In this document: one piece after another, positions 43,117 to 54,191 of the stretch
Layout of the letters: every line of letters begins with the position of its first letter
Position numbering within the stretch: the first letter of the stretch is position 1
From: Sabellastarte sp. h YS-2021
Taxonomy: Eukaryota; Annelida; Polychaeta; Sabellida; Sabellidae
Reading direction: 5' to 3'
Assembly (NCBI GenBank): GCA_964017235.1
Contig: OZ024930.1
Location: 153,140,221-153,204,220 of the forward strand
Length of the DNA: 64,000 nucleotides
Notes under the pieces: generated by a model
Databases searched by the model: none
The model's input: the letters and a program-made list of their open reading frames with translations, nothing else
Told to the model about the DNA's origin: nothing
Made by a program: the position numbers and the translations under genes

Positions 43117-43851
43117 GTAAACTATCTATTACTAAAATGTCGTGTGTGTTATCGAAATTGCCATACATAAAAAGTAAACAATTTAAGAACCCATTTTGGA
43201 GGCAGGGTTGCAAAACAGGCTTGCCTCCAATGTCTGAGGTTATGGGTTCAAATCTCTGTCCTGAGCTTTAGTTTGTTATTGATCACCAATGCCCACTGAT
43301 GTTCAATGCATAATCTTGACCATGTAACATAACTGCTTTCCTAAAACCTCATAACTACCTGTTATTATGTGATCTCTGTGTATATACAGTAGACTTTATT
43401 ACTAAAACATCTGATATCCACTGTATGCAGTTCTGGTATTGGCCAACTTTCACCTGTACCTACATTAAACCACTAAATTTGGTATTTTCCTCCTCAAAAT
43501 TGGTTCTACTTATACCTAAATTTAAGAGATGCTGGTTCTGTTGATACATTTAGTCCACTCACTCAACAGTGATGCCTCAAAAGTAATTTAGAATGGACCA
43601 GTTTTAAACTTTTGAAAAGATATGGAATAAGTGATACATTCTGAAAGCAATTTTCTTCTGTTACAATTTTTTATTAGTGCTAGAACAATTGTTTAAATAC
43701 CTGTACCTTGTTTATGATTGAAAAAAAAATTTAAACAGTGCAATTTTATCTCTGTAAACTATTGCAAAGTTTCAGTTTAAGTGACATTGGATTCATGAAT
43801 ATTTAAATATTTGTCATGCATAAATTCATATAGTATGGTTTATGTTGTAAT
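43117..43851. other. Intron 4 start, no gene; weak tRNA-type B box
   Basis: No exon is seen. GGTTCAAATC near 43249 fits a Pol III B box and could mark a tRNA-derived SINE of about 200 bp, but no convincing A box or tail is found. Confidence 0.3.
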
Positions 43852-46800
43852 TATGTCCACCCCCCTGGGGGGTGGATATATTATTTTTGCTTTTTTCGCC
43901 GTCCGATGTCCGATGTCCGATGTCCGATGTCCGATGTCCGGCGTCCGGCGTCCGGCGTCCGATGTCCGGCGTCACGCATGGTTTCCGCTCATTTAAAGGA
44001 AAAGTATTAGAGCTATTGTCACCAAATTTGGTATGCAGGCTTATTGGGTCAGTAGCTTGCTTGGGATTGCTTTTGGCTGTTGTACCTCTTTTGCTTACTG
44101 AGTAATACTTAAGTACAGCTATTTTCAGTACCCATTGGTTTCCGTGCATTTAAGCCAAAATAATTAAAGATATTTTACTACAATTTTGAATACAAGATTG
44201 TTATGTCCATAGCTCGCTTGGTATTGCATTTGGGACTGATAGCTTTGTCAGTACATGAGTAATAGCCATTTAGGTACTTCATTGTGTATTTTCAGTACTA
44301 CTTTTGAGTAATTTGCTTCTATCTCCTTAACCGTGCGAGATAGAGCGATTTCGGCAAAATTTTCGACCCGCAGGGTATCTGAGGAGTGTACTCTTTGCAA
44401 TTTTCAAAAAATTTTCCCCTCCCCAAAAATGGCGGCCATTTTGAATTTTCGAATTTTTGCCAAAAATGGCAAAACACAAATTTGCTTCTATCTCCTTAAC
44501 CGTGCGAGATAGAGCGATTTCGTCGAAATTTTCGACCCACAGGGTATCTAAGGAATGTAATATTTGCAATTTTCAAAAAAATTTCCCCTCCCCAAAAATG
44601 GCGGCCATTTTGAATTTTCGAATTTTTGCCAAAAATGGCAAAACACAAATTTGCTTCTATCTCCTTAACCGTGCGAGATAGAGCGATTTCGGCAAAATTT
44701 TCGACCCACAGGGGATCTAAGGAATGCAATCTTTGCAATTTTCCAAAAATTTTCCCCTCCCCAAAAATGGCGGCCATTTTGAATTTTCGAATTTTTGCCA
44801 AAAATGGCAAAACACTAATTTGCTTCTATCTCCTTAACCGTGCGAGATAGAGCGATTTCGGCAAAATTTTCGACCCACAGGGTATCTAAGCAATGCAATC
44901 TTTGCAATTTTCAAAATATTTTCCCCTCCCCAAAAATGGCGGCCATTTTGAATTTTCGAATTTTTGCCAAAAATGGCAAAACACAAATTTGCTTCTATCT
45001 CCTTAACCGTGCGAGATAGAGCGATTTCGTCGAAATTTTCGACCCACAGGGTATCTAAGGAATGTAATATTTGCAATTTTCAAAAAATTTTCCCCTCCCC
45101 AAAAATGGCGGCCATTTTGAATTTTCGAATTTTTGCCAAAAATGGCAAAACACAAATTTGCTTCTATCTCCTTAACCGTGCGAGATAGAGCGATTTCGTC
45201 GAAATTTTCGACCCACAGGGTATCTAAAGAATGCAATCTTTGCAATTTTCCCAAAATTTTCCCCTCCCCAAAAATGGCGGCCATTTTGAATTTTCGAATT
45301 TTTGCCAAAAATGGCAAAACACAAATTTGCTTCTATCTCCTTAACCGTGCGAGATAGAGCGATTTCGTCGAAATTTTCGACCCACAGGGTATCTAAGGAA
45401 TGTAATATTTGCAATTTTCAAAAAAATTTCCCCTCCCCAAAAATGGCGGCCATTTTGAATTTTCGAATTTTTGCCAAAAATGGCAAAACACAAATTTGCT
45501 TCTATCTCCTTAACCGTGCGAGATAGAGCGATTTCGGCAAAATTTTCGACCCACAGGGGATCTAAGGAATGCAATCTTTGCAATTTTCAAAAAATTTTCC
45601 CCTCCCCAAAAATGGCGGCCATTTTGAATTTTCGAATTTTTGCCAAAAATGGCAAAACACTAATTTGCTTCTATCTCCTTAACTGTGCGAGATAGAGCGA
45701 TTTCGGCAAAATTTTCGACGCACAGGGTATCTAAGCAATGCAATCTTTGCAATTTTCAAAATATTTTCCCCTCCCCAAAAATGGCGGCCATTTTGAATTT
45801 TCGAATTTTTGCCAAAAATGGCAAAACACAAATTTGCTTCTATCTCCTTAACCGTGCGAGATAGAGCGATTTCGTCGAAATTTTCGACCCACAGGGTATC
45901 TAAGGAATGTAATATTTGCAATTTTCCAAAAATTTTCCCCTCCCCAAAAATGGCGGCCATTTTGAATTTTCGAATTTTTGCCAAAAATGGCAAAACACAA
46001 ATTTGCTTCTATCTCCTTAACCGTGCGAGATAGAGCGATTTCGTCGAAATTTTCGACCCACAGGGTATCTAAGGAATGTAATATTTGCAATTTTCAAAAA
46101 ATTTTCCCCTCCCCAAAAATGGCGGCCATTTTGAATTTTCGAATTTTTGCCAAAAATGGCAAAACACAAATTTGCTTCTATCTCCTTAACCGTGCGAGAT
46201 AGAGCGATTTCGTCGAAATTTTCGACCCACAGGGTATCTAAGGAATGTAATATTTGCAATTTTCAAAAAAATTTCCCCTCCCCAAAAATGGCGGCCATTT
46301 TGAATTTTCGAATTTTTGCCAAAAATGGCAAAACACAAATTTGCTTCTATCTCCTTAACCGTGCGAGATAGAGCGATTTCGGCAAAATTTTCGACCCACA
46401 GGGGATCTAAGGAATGCAATCTTTGCAATTTTCCAAAAATTTTCCCCTCCCCAAAAATGGCGGCCATTTTGAATTTTCGAATTTTTGCCAAAAATGGCAA
46501 AACACTAATTTGCTTCTATCTCCTTAACCGTGCGAGATAGAGCGATTTCGGCAAAATTTTCGACACACAGGGTATCTAAGCAATGCAATCTTTGCAATTT
46601 TCAAAATATTTTCCCCTCCCCAAAAATGGCGGCCATTTTGAATTTTCGAATTTTTGCCAAAAATGGCAAAACACAAATTTGCTTCTATCTCCTTAACCGT
46701 GCGAGATAGAGCGATTTCGTCGAAATTTTCGACCCACAGGGTATCTAAGGAATGTAATATTTGCAATTTTCAAAAAATTTTCCCCTCCCCAAAAATGGCG

Positions 46801-48389
46801 GCCATTTTGAATTTTCGAATTTTTGCCAAAAATGGCAAAACACAAATTTGCTTCTATCTCCTTAACCGTGCGAGATAGAGCGATTTCGTCGAAATTTTCG
46901 ACCCACAGGGTATCTAAGCAATGCAATCTTTGCAATTTTCCAAAAATTTTCCCCTCCCCAAAAATGGCGGCCATTTTGAATTTTCGAATTTTTGCCAAAA
47001 ATGGCAAAACACAAATTTGCTTCTATCTCCTTAACCGTGCGAGATAGAGCGATTTCGTCGAAATTTTCGACCCACAGGGTATCTAAGGAATGTAATATTT
47101 GCAATTTTCAAAAAAATTTTCCCCTCCCCAAAAATGGCGGCCATTTTGAATTTTCGAATTTTTGCCAAAAATGGCAAAACACAAATTTGCTTCTATCTCC
47201 TTAACCGTGCGAGATAGAGCGATTTCGTCGAAATTTTCGACCCACAGGGTATCTAAGGAATGTAATATTTGCAATTTTCAAAAAAATTTCCCCTCCCCAA
47301 AAATGGCGGCCATTTTGAATTTTCGAATTTTTGCCAAAAATGGCAAAACACAAATTTGCTTCTATCTCCTTAACCGTGCGAGATAGAGCGATTTCGTCGA
47401 AATTTTCGACCCACAGGGTATCTAAGGAATGCAATCTTTGCAATTTTCAAAAAATTTTCCCCTCCCCAAAAATGGCGACCATTTTGAATTTTCGAATTTT
47501 TGCCCAAAATGGCAAAACACAAATTTGCTTCTATCTCCTTAACCGTGCGAGATAGAGCGATTTCGTCGAAATTTTCGACCCACAGGGTATCTAAGGAATG
47601 CAATCTTTGCAATTTTCCAAAAATTTTCCCCTCCCCAAAAATGGCGGCCATTTTGAATTTTCGAATTTTTGCCAAAAATGGCAAAACACAAATTTGCTTC
47701 TATCTCCTTAACCGTGCGAGATAGAGCGATTTCGTCGAAATTTTCGACCCACAGGGTATCTAAGGAATGCAATCTTTGCAATTTTCCAAAAATTTTCCCC
47801 TCCCCAAAAATGGCGGCCATTTTGAATTTTCGAATTTTTGCAAAAAATGGCAAAACACAAATTTGCTTCTATCTCCTTAACCGTGCCAGATAGAGCGATT
47901 TCGTCGAAATTTTCGACCCACAGGGTATCTAAGGAATGTAATATTTGCAATTTTCAAAAAATTTTCCCCTCCCCAAAAATGGCAGCCCTTTTGAATTTTC
48001 GAATTTTTGCCCAACATGGAAAAACACAAACTGGCCTTAACCGTGCAAAATAGAGTTATTTTGTTGAAATTTTCGACCCATAGGGTATCTAAGAAATGTA
48101 CTCTTGGCAATTTTCAAAAAAATTTCCTTTTCCCAATAATGGCGGCCATTTTGAATTTTCAAATTTTTGCCAAAAATAGAAAAACAGGAATTGGCTTCTA
48201 TCTTCTTAACCGTGCAAGATAGAGTGATTTCGTCAAAATTTTCAACCCAACCAATGCAAAAAGGCATGAAGCGGAAATAAATTACATCTACACTATCAAA
48301 TATTTAAGCATCATTGATATATTTTACAAATGAAACAGGGTCTTGTAAGACTACTGTACAATTTGGGCAAAAGGTTCATGGGTGGACAT
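43852..48389 (+). mobile_element. Family C hairpin-headed element with 169-bp array
   Basis: The head (about 43853-43880) is a hairpin with arms ATGTCCACCCCC and GGGGGGTGGATAT. A heptamer microsatellite (CGATGTC / CGGCGTC, about ten copies, 43902-43975) follows, then two diverged partial units (43985-44320), the main array (44325-48262), and GGGTGGACAT at 48380-48389, the inverse of the head's first bases. It lies in intron 4. No protein is credible. Confidence 0.72.
44325..48262 (+). repeat. 169-bp satellite-like array, about 23 units, with a five-unit higher-order period
   Basis: Each unit has GCTTCTATCTCCTTAACCGT, GAGATAGAGCGATTTCG, AATTTTCGACCCACAGGG, TTTGCAATTTTC and AAAAATGGCGGCCATTTTGA. 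The period is 169 bp (one unit is 170). Variants recur every five units: for example CAGGGGATC at about 44710, 45556 and 46400, and AAGCAATGC at about 44888, 45734 and 46578, a period near 845 bp. The last two units (from about 48000) are diverged and shorter. Open frames of 70-104 codons on both strands are a by-product of the repetition. Confidence 0.9.
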
Positions 48390-48499
48390 TACACATGATA
48401 ATGTGTGTTCTTCTATGCTATCCTGTTTCTATTCGCATCTACTATCAACAGGGCGGCCTATTTCTAGTTCTTATATCTATTTCACTTTCTTTGTACAAG

Positions 48500-48598
48500 G
48501 ACAGTGGTGAGAACGCAGACAACCTGTATGAAATACAATCTAGAAAGAGTTCTTCTCTACCAACTTTTAGTGGTGCTCCATATAATTCTGTTCTGGAG
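48500..48598 (+). CDS. REDIC1: REDIC1 (C12orf40-like), exon 5
   Basis: The acceptor TTTCTTTGTACAAG and donor GAG|GTAAAT give 99 bp, 33 codons, phase 0 on both sides. It encodes DSGENADNLYEIQSRKSSSL, then PTFSGAPYNSVLE. No domain is recognised; it is Ser-rich. It lies 110 bp after the end of family C, so that element almost abuts the exon. Supported by phase and splice sites only. Confidence 0.6.
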
Positions 48599-48779
48599 GT
48601 AAATCACAAAAGAGGGAAATTGGATGTTTAAATCACATTAGAGCAAGATTCAGATAAGTAACATGATATCAGAGTTGTATATTGAATATTAGTAAAAGAA
48701 TCACTACAATGGCTTTTGCAGAAGCTTGTTTCCCTGAAGTCAACAGGTTATAAAGAAGTTAACTATGATAAGGGGTTGG

Positions 48780-49280
48780 TCAGTAGTCCCGGTGTCTCGG
48801 CACTGAGGACATTTTGATGAGATATTGCGATGAGATTTTATAGCTGCCACCTTGCATGTCAACAGATACAATTGAAGTCAAACTTAAACTCTCAATCTGA
48901 AGAAATTGTAAGCTTTTATCCCAAAGTTTTGTGCATTTGCAGACTTTTATTATGGCAATTTCATTAAGCAGAACTACCATGTTTTGGTAAATTAGTGACA
49001 CCACTTTTAATTTCCATCTCCCTTGTCAACTCATATAATGGAAGGAAAACCTTAAAGTGTTGGAAACATATCCTAAATATGCAGAAATTATAAAATTTAA
49101 TATCATATTTAGGACTTTTATTGCAATTTGGTTGAGAGGAATGTCCATGTTTTGGTTTTACTTCCTGTCAGTAGCCTGTTTAATTGGGGGTGTACTAAAT
49201 GCGGAATCCTGGAATAAGAATGGTTTTGCATCAGCAGCCTTCTGATCTACACATTTTTGATACTGACCATAGAATCCATG
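48780..49280. repeat. Unclassified dispersed repeat (family H relative) in intron 5
   Basis: Phrases shared with 20620-20785 and 53560-53760 include GGGGGTGTACTAAATGCGGA, TGGTTTTGCA, CTTCTGATCTACACATTTTT and TCTCGGCACTGAGG. No coding content. Its boundaries are not fixed. Confidence 0.4.
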
Positions 49281-49528
49281 GAATTGTGGAATTAAGAAAA
49301 GCTAAATATCTCAAATCCTTTATGGTTCTTTTCATTGTTTTTTTTTATACAAAAATATTGATTCAGTTCATTCACTTTTCAAAGTTTTAGTGTTGGGTAT
49401 AAAATTTATTTGTGTTGAGCATTGGTTATGCAATTTGTACTTGTTTACTTCTCTATGTTGATAACATATAGAATATAAACCTCAACCCCTCAAGTACTTC
49501 AACACCACATTTACATTATTTTTCACAG

Positions 49529-49895
49529 ACACCTTGCAATCAGTTCAGCAGACCACCAGGTCACAGTAAAGTGACTTTCAGTAATGTCGTCAGTACCAGG
49601 ATACAGACTCCATCACCAGCTGTGCTTGACTCGGGAGTCTTCTCTAAACCGTTTATGAGGGCTAAATCCTCTGATTCAGCAATGATAAGGTCAGTTCACA
49701 AGCCCTTTTGGGAACAGAGCAGTCCCCTGTTAATGAAAGCTGAGGAAGCACCAAAGCATTCACCTGCAAAAATTGACATGTGGAAAACCTTACAGAAACA
49801 GCGGGAGGACCACAAAACTGAAAAAGCTGTTGGGAGAAATTCTAGACACTTTGGAGAATATTCAAGACCATTATCTGAAAACAGCTTTTGTAAAG
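49529..49895 (+). CDS. REDIC1: REDIC1 (C12orf40-like), exon 6 (gene continues beyond)
   Basis: The acceptor TTATTTTTCACAG and donor AAAG|GTATAT give 367 bp: 122 codons plus one base (phase 0 in, phase 1 out). It encodes TPCNQFSRPPGHSKVTFSNV, a Pro/Ser-rich stretch with SVHKPFWEQSSPLLMKAEEA, then a charged helical part IDMWKTLQKQREDHKTEKAV and RPLSENSFCKG. Large Ser-rich exons suit the REDIC1 family, but I recognise no specific motif here. No phase-1 exon is evident downstream in the window, so the 3' end of the gene probably lies outside. Confidence 0.68.
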
Positions 49896-50873
49896 GTATA
49901 TCTGAGTTGTCACCTTGCAGCTATTAGTGGTGTGAACGGTAAACCGGCACACCACATTTCATTTCCTTTAGGTAGAAATGACAAAATCCACAAAGAATAT
50001 TAAGTACCGGTAATTGAAAACGTCATTATATTAAGCTATCTACTGGTTAATATTTCGTCAAGACATCAAAAATGCAAAATTTGAGGAAATATCTCACTTT
50101 TTCTCCTTAATAATATTTATTATCAATGAAGTTTGTAGGCTTCAAAATATCTCGGGAATACATATATTCTGTTTCAATCATGGCTTGTGTACGCTAGCGA
50201 GAACTTTTCACCCACTGAGTATCAGTGCAGGCGTTCGAAATCCCGGATTTTATTCGGTTTGTAAGCCCCAAAAACCGGTTTCCATAATCAGAACCAGTCC
50301 AACCACTAGCAGCTATTGCTCCTTTATTTTTATCTGTGTGTATCCTGTAAATATGGCGGTAGACATAAATTCAAAATGCATGACAAATCTGTTGATTTAT
50401 TAAGTAAAAATTCGTAAAATATATGGAAAATATGTGGATATTAAGATTAATCAGGAAAGGTAAGATGTAAGCTGAATATTTGATCATTAGAAAACGTTAA
50501 TGACTGACCGCGATTGTACACTGTCACCGACGATTAATCGAGCACACGTCTAATCGTCCACCCACTATCTATGTGGTATTTTTTGTAAAGCACTAATATT
50601 TGAAATATGAATGAATATTTGGAGAGAGAGGTGACAGGTACTGAGATGTCTGGTATATCTATTTGAAAAGGTGTCAATATTATAATTTTTTGGGGATTGC
50701 AAGTTGCAAAATATGGCTGTTGTTTTAAATTGAGTGATAGTTGTGAATGTTTTTCTTCTAAAAATGAAATACATGTGTACATTGAAAACTCTGATGAAAA
50801 GACAGACAAGTAATTAAATATAGATATTACTTTCAATTTTTTTGGTTAAGCACGTACCTCAGAGAATGGTTTT
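49896..50873. other. Intron 6 start, no recognised feature
   Basis: This is AT-rich, with no exon, repeat or RNA gene recognised. Confidence 0.4.
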
Positions 50874-51618
50874 TACCCCACAGCCCTTAAGGGTTTATAC
50901 TTGGTATTGACATTGCTTAAGGATTGTAGGTGTGCAACCTCAATGTGTGACCTCGATTTGACCTTACCGTAGTGACCTTGACCTATAAAATCTTGTCTTG
51001 GCTATATCTCAGAAACTGTAAGGTGTAGGAAGTTGATACATAGTAGGGACATTGGTTAGGGGTTGCAGGTGTGCAACATCATAGTGTGACCTTGATTTGA
51101 CCTTTGACCTTGCTGTAGTGACCTTGAGTTTGAAAATCTTGTCTGGGCTCTATCTCGGAAACTGTAAGGTGTAGACAGTTGATCTGTGGTAGGGACATTT
51201 GTTAGGGTTGTAGGTGTGCAACCTCATGGTGTGACCTTGATTTGACCTTTGACCTTTGTCGTAGTGACTTTGACCTATAAAATCTTATCCGGGCTATGTC
51301 TTGGAAACGGTAAGGTGTAGGAATTTTATACGTGGTAGGGACATTGCTTAGGGGTTGTAGGTGTGCAACATAATGGTGTTATCTTGATTTGACCTTTGAC
51401 CTTGTTGTAGTGATCATGAGTTTTAAAATCTTGTCCAGGCTATTTCTTGGATTTCGTAAGGTGTAGAAAGTTGACACTTGGTAGGGACATTGGTTAGGTG
51501 GTGTAAGTGTGCATCATGGTGTGACCTTTTACTTTGGCTCTGCCATAGTATGTTCACCTGTCATATTTGAGACATATTTCTCTTGTGACAAAGATATATG
51601 GATTGCTTCAACTAATTA

Positions 51619-52413
51619 TGTTACGGTCACGGGGCAAGCAGGGTAGCAATTACCAGTTGCTTTAAATTTGCAAAAGCAAAAGATAAAAAAGTTTAACTTA
51701 ACAAATTTATTTAATAATTAAATATAATGATTACAGTCAACTGGTATGCTCTCAATTTTACATACAGTGATACAATAATGAAACCAGTCTGACCTGACCA
51801 CTGTAACTGAGTTAAGTTTATCCACTGTATCCTGTGGTCTGTCCTGTGATCTATCCAGTGTCCACTAACACACAGATATCTGTATCCTGTGATCTGTTCA
51901 ATGTTTGATAACACGAAATGTCCTTATCCTGTGATCCTTTTGATATCCAATCCCACGAAATGTCCGGATAGAGATATTCAGAGAGTTTGCACTGCTGTAC
52001 TCTCTGCTCCAAGATATGGACAGTGTCCAAAATGCAGTAAATCCACTCTCTGTTATATGAATGCACAATATCCGAAGGACAGCAAATCTATCCAATATAT
52101 TTAGTTCACTCCAGTAAAGTTCACAACAACACAAGTAGTTTATATCTACTTGATATTAGTTCTAAGACATAACTAGCCTTTCTTATAGCCAGCGAATACT
52201 AAGTTCATGTGTGGTCAGATGTACAGTCCTTATATATAGTTACAGATATTCTAGGATCTTATAGAACATAACAGCTGTCACCAGAGGCAGTGAGGAAGTT
52301 CTAGAACCTACAGGTAGCTTTTTGGGTTTCCCCAAATCTATTAATAGCATCACTGGGGTTAGCCTAGAGGGATTTCCCCCAGTCTATAAATAGATCAATA
52401 AACATCAGTAACA
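51619..52413 (+). repeat. Possible solo LTR
   Basis: It begins TGTTACGG and ends CAGTAACA, an inverted TG...CA pair with one mismatch in eight. A TATA-like TTATATATAG lies near 52230 and an AATAAA near 52397, in the right order for an LTR read on the plus strand. No target duplication is seen and no internal retroelement accompanies it. Inside, GTGATCTG/TATCCTGTG words recur (51830-51930). Confidence 0.35.
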
Positions 52414-52714
52414 CATAACACAAAAATCAATAACTCCCTTACTTTAAATGTTAATATATCCATATAAAGCTTAGATTAAATAATGCACAGACACAGTGGT
52501 CATATATGCAACAATTATTATATGTACTTTTACATAATTGTGCTATTAAATTTCCATTGACAGCTATTCTGCAATAAATAAATTTTACAGCTTCATAATT
52601 TTTAGTTTACCGATTAATGCTGTCATCTTGCTATTGAATTGTCTTGTTTTAATGCTTCATCTTTACATACATTTTCTTTCTCTTAGACGTTAGTTTATTC
52701 GGATAACTGACACT

Positions 52715-53166
52715 ATTGGTGGGATTGCCATCTAAAATGGCTTGAACTCTAGTTAAACTCGAGTAATTTTCGGGATCGTTTGTTAGCCATTAATTTGGAA
52801 AATATTTTACATAACTGTACAGTAGCCAAAACTTTGACCTGGAAATGGTTTTCGCGATATAATTTATGTATTTTCGGGATTGTTTGTTAGCCATTAATTT
52901 GGAAAATATTTTACATAACTGTACATTAGCCAAAACTTTGACCTGGAAATTGTTTTCGCGATATAATTTATGTTAAATCTTCATTGATTTAAGCCAGAAT
53001 TAAGTAAAAATACAATATATTTTTGAAAATATTGCATATTTCCGTTGTGTTGGTGAAGTGTCAGCTTTAAATATTGACGTTTTCAAAAAACTTGAGTTGC
53101 ACTTGTACAGATCGATGTTACCCCTAATTATCGCCCATCGAGTTACGACTCGAGTTTCACTCAACT
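52715..53166. mobile_element. 452-bp MITE with 8-bp target duplication
   Basis: CTGACACT flanks it exactly (52707-52714 and 53167-53174), and ignoring the insert restores the family A tail. Subterminal inverted words AGTTAAACTCGAGT and ACTCGAGTTTCACT are present near the ends. Two direct copies of a 97-bp block (GTTTGTTAGCCATTAATTTG, CATAACTGTAC, GACCTGGAAAT) lie at about 52773-52968. An 8-bp duplication fits hAT. Confidence 0.7.
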
Positions 53167-53290
53167 CTGACACTGCTTTGAAAGTATCACAATCTTTTTA
53201 CTTTTTCACTACTTCTATATGTCTTGGTGTTGAAAAATATTTCCTCAGGCTGTGGGGTACGGGCATCTCTGATGCTATTTTTTTATTTTG

Positions 53291-54190
53291 TCTCTTTGCC
53301 ACAGTAACACAGACCAAGTTTTACCAAATTCAGTGGAATTTGCACACCAAAGAGATTTACAGTTGATTAGGTTTGGGATCAAATAAAAGTTGTTGCTATG
53401 GCAATCATTGCCGCATTTATTCGCATAAACGCCCCGGGGCGATGCATTTTGGGGCGATGCATTTTTCAAAAGAAATATAACCTATAAACTCTCAAGTCCA
53501 GTGGCAATGGGCTATAATGGACACTTACAGCCTTGAGCTCGCTTGTCAGCATATATAATGGCGAGAGAGCTAAAAATATTGCAAACACACCCTTAAATTT
53601 GAAGAAATTATAAATTTTATCTCGTATTTTTGCAGATTTCATTGTGTTTGTGACAAAATTGCCATGTTTTGTTGTGACTTATTTCTTGTAAGCAGTATTC
53701 GATTGGGGAAGTACTAAAATGCATCTTTTTTCGGAATCGCAAAGGTGTTAGCTGTTGTGAGGGATGTAAAATCCCGAAATATGAACTTTGAAAAGGTAGA
53801 CAGGAAGGAGGGTGGGGCGGCTAATAGGGAGGGGGCATTTGTACGGATAAATACGGTAATAAAATTTTTATGTTTTTGAGATTTCTTTCTTCATACTAAA
53901 CATTTTGACAAATTTTTATAGCATTTGGAAAAAAAATGTATTAAAGAAATCTTTGTCTTATTAATATTTAAGCATGATCTAATGAAAACTGTTGCCATGG
54001 CAACCATGTTTGTCTGGATAATCAGGTTTGTAGATTTTGTTTGTTGTCACAGACTGAACCTTTTGAGAGAGTTGTGCTAACTTTGATGAAAAGTGTATCC
54101 CAAAGAGATTTATGACTGAATAAGTTTTGGGCATTATCCAGTAAAAACTGTTGCCATGGCAACCATTTTTGCTTAATATTTGTGTCACCA
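53291..54190 (+). repeat. Diverged units related to families B and F
   Basis: TTGTTGCTATGGCAATC (about 53390), CTGTTGCCATGGCAACC (about 53989 and 54149) and CAGTTGATTAGG / AAGAGATTTA phrases mark units like those of family B. A family H-like segment lies at 53500-53760. There is a local duplication of GGGGCGATGCATTTT near 53440. No coding content. Confidence 0.5.
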
Positions 54191-54191
54191 G

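Larger units (their letters stand above)
50874..53290 (+). mobile_element. Family A tandem element (copy A5), with two insertions
   Basis: The head TACCCCACAGCCCTTAAGGG starts at 50874 but lacks the rest of the palindrome and goes straight into units (50895-51545, about four of 145 bp). The tail resumes at about 52580 (TTTTTAGTTTACCGATTAAT) and ends GGCTGTGGGGTACGGGCATC at about 53270. Between them lie a possible solo LTR (51619-52413) and a MITE (52715-53166). Confidence 0.65.

Noticed and set aside
43190-43390. tRNA-derived SINE suggested by GGTTCAAATC
   Set aside because: Only a B-box-like word is seen; no A box at the right distance, no tail and no target duplication.
44325-48262. CRISPR-like array
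   Set aside because: Whole units repeat without unique spacers, and the genome is eukaryotic.
44327-48267. Dozens of 70-104 codon open frames on both strands of the 169-bp array
   Set aside because: They recur with the satellite unit, overlap each other on both strands, and shift frame from unit to unit because 169 is not a multiple of three. No start context or domain supports them.
49571-49700. Start of the exon 6 frame at a GTG
   Set aside because: The frame is open upstream to a good splice acceptor at 49529, and the segment is an internal exon rather than a separate gene.
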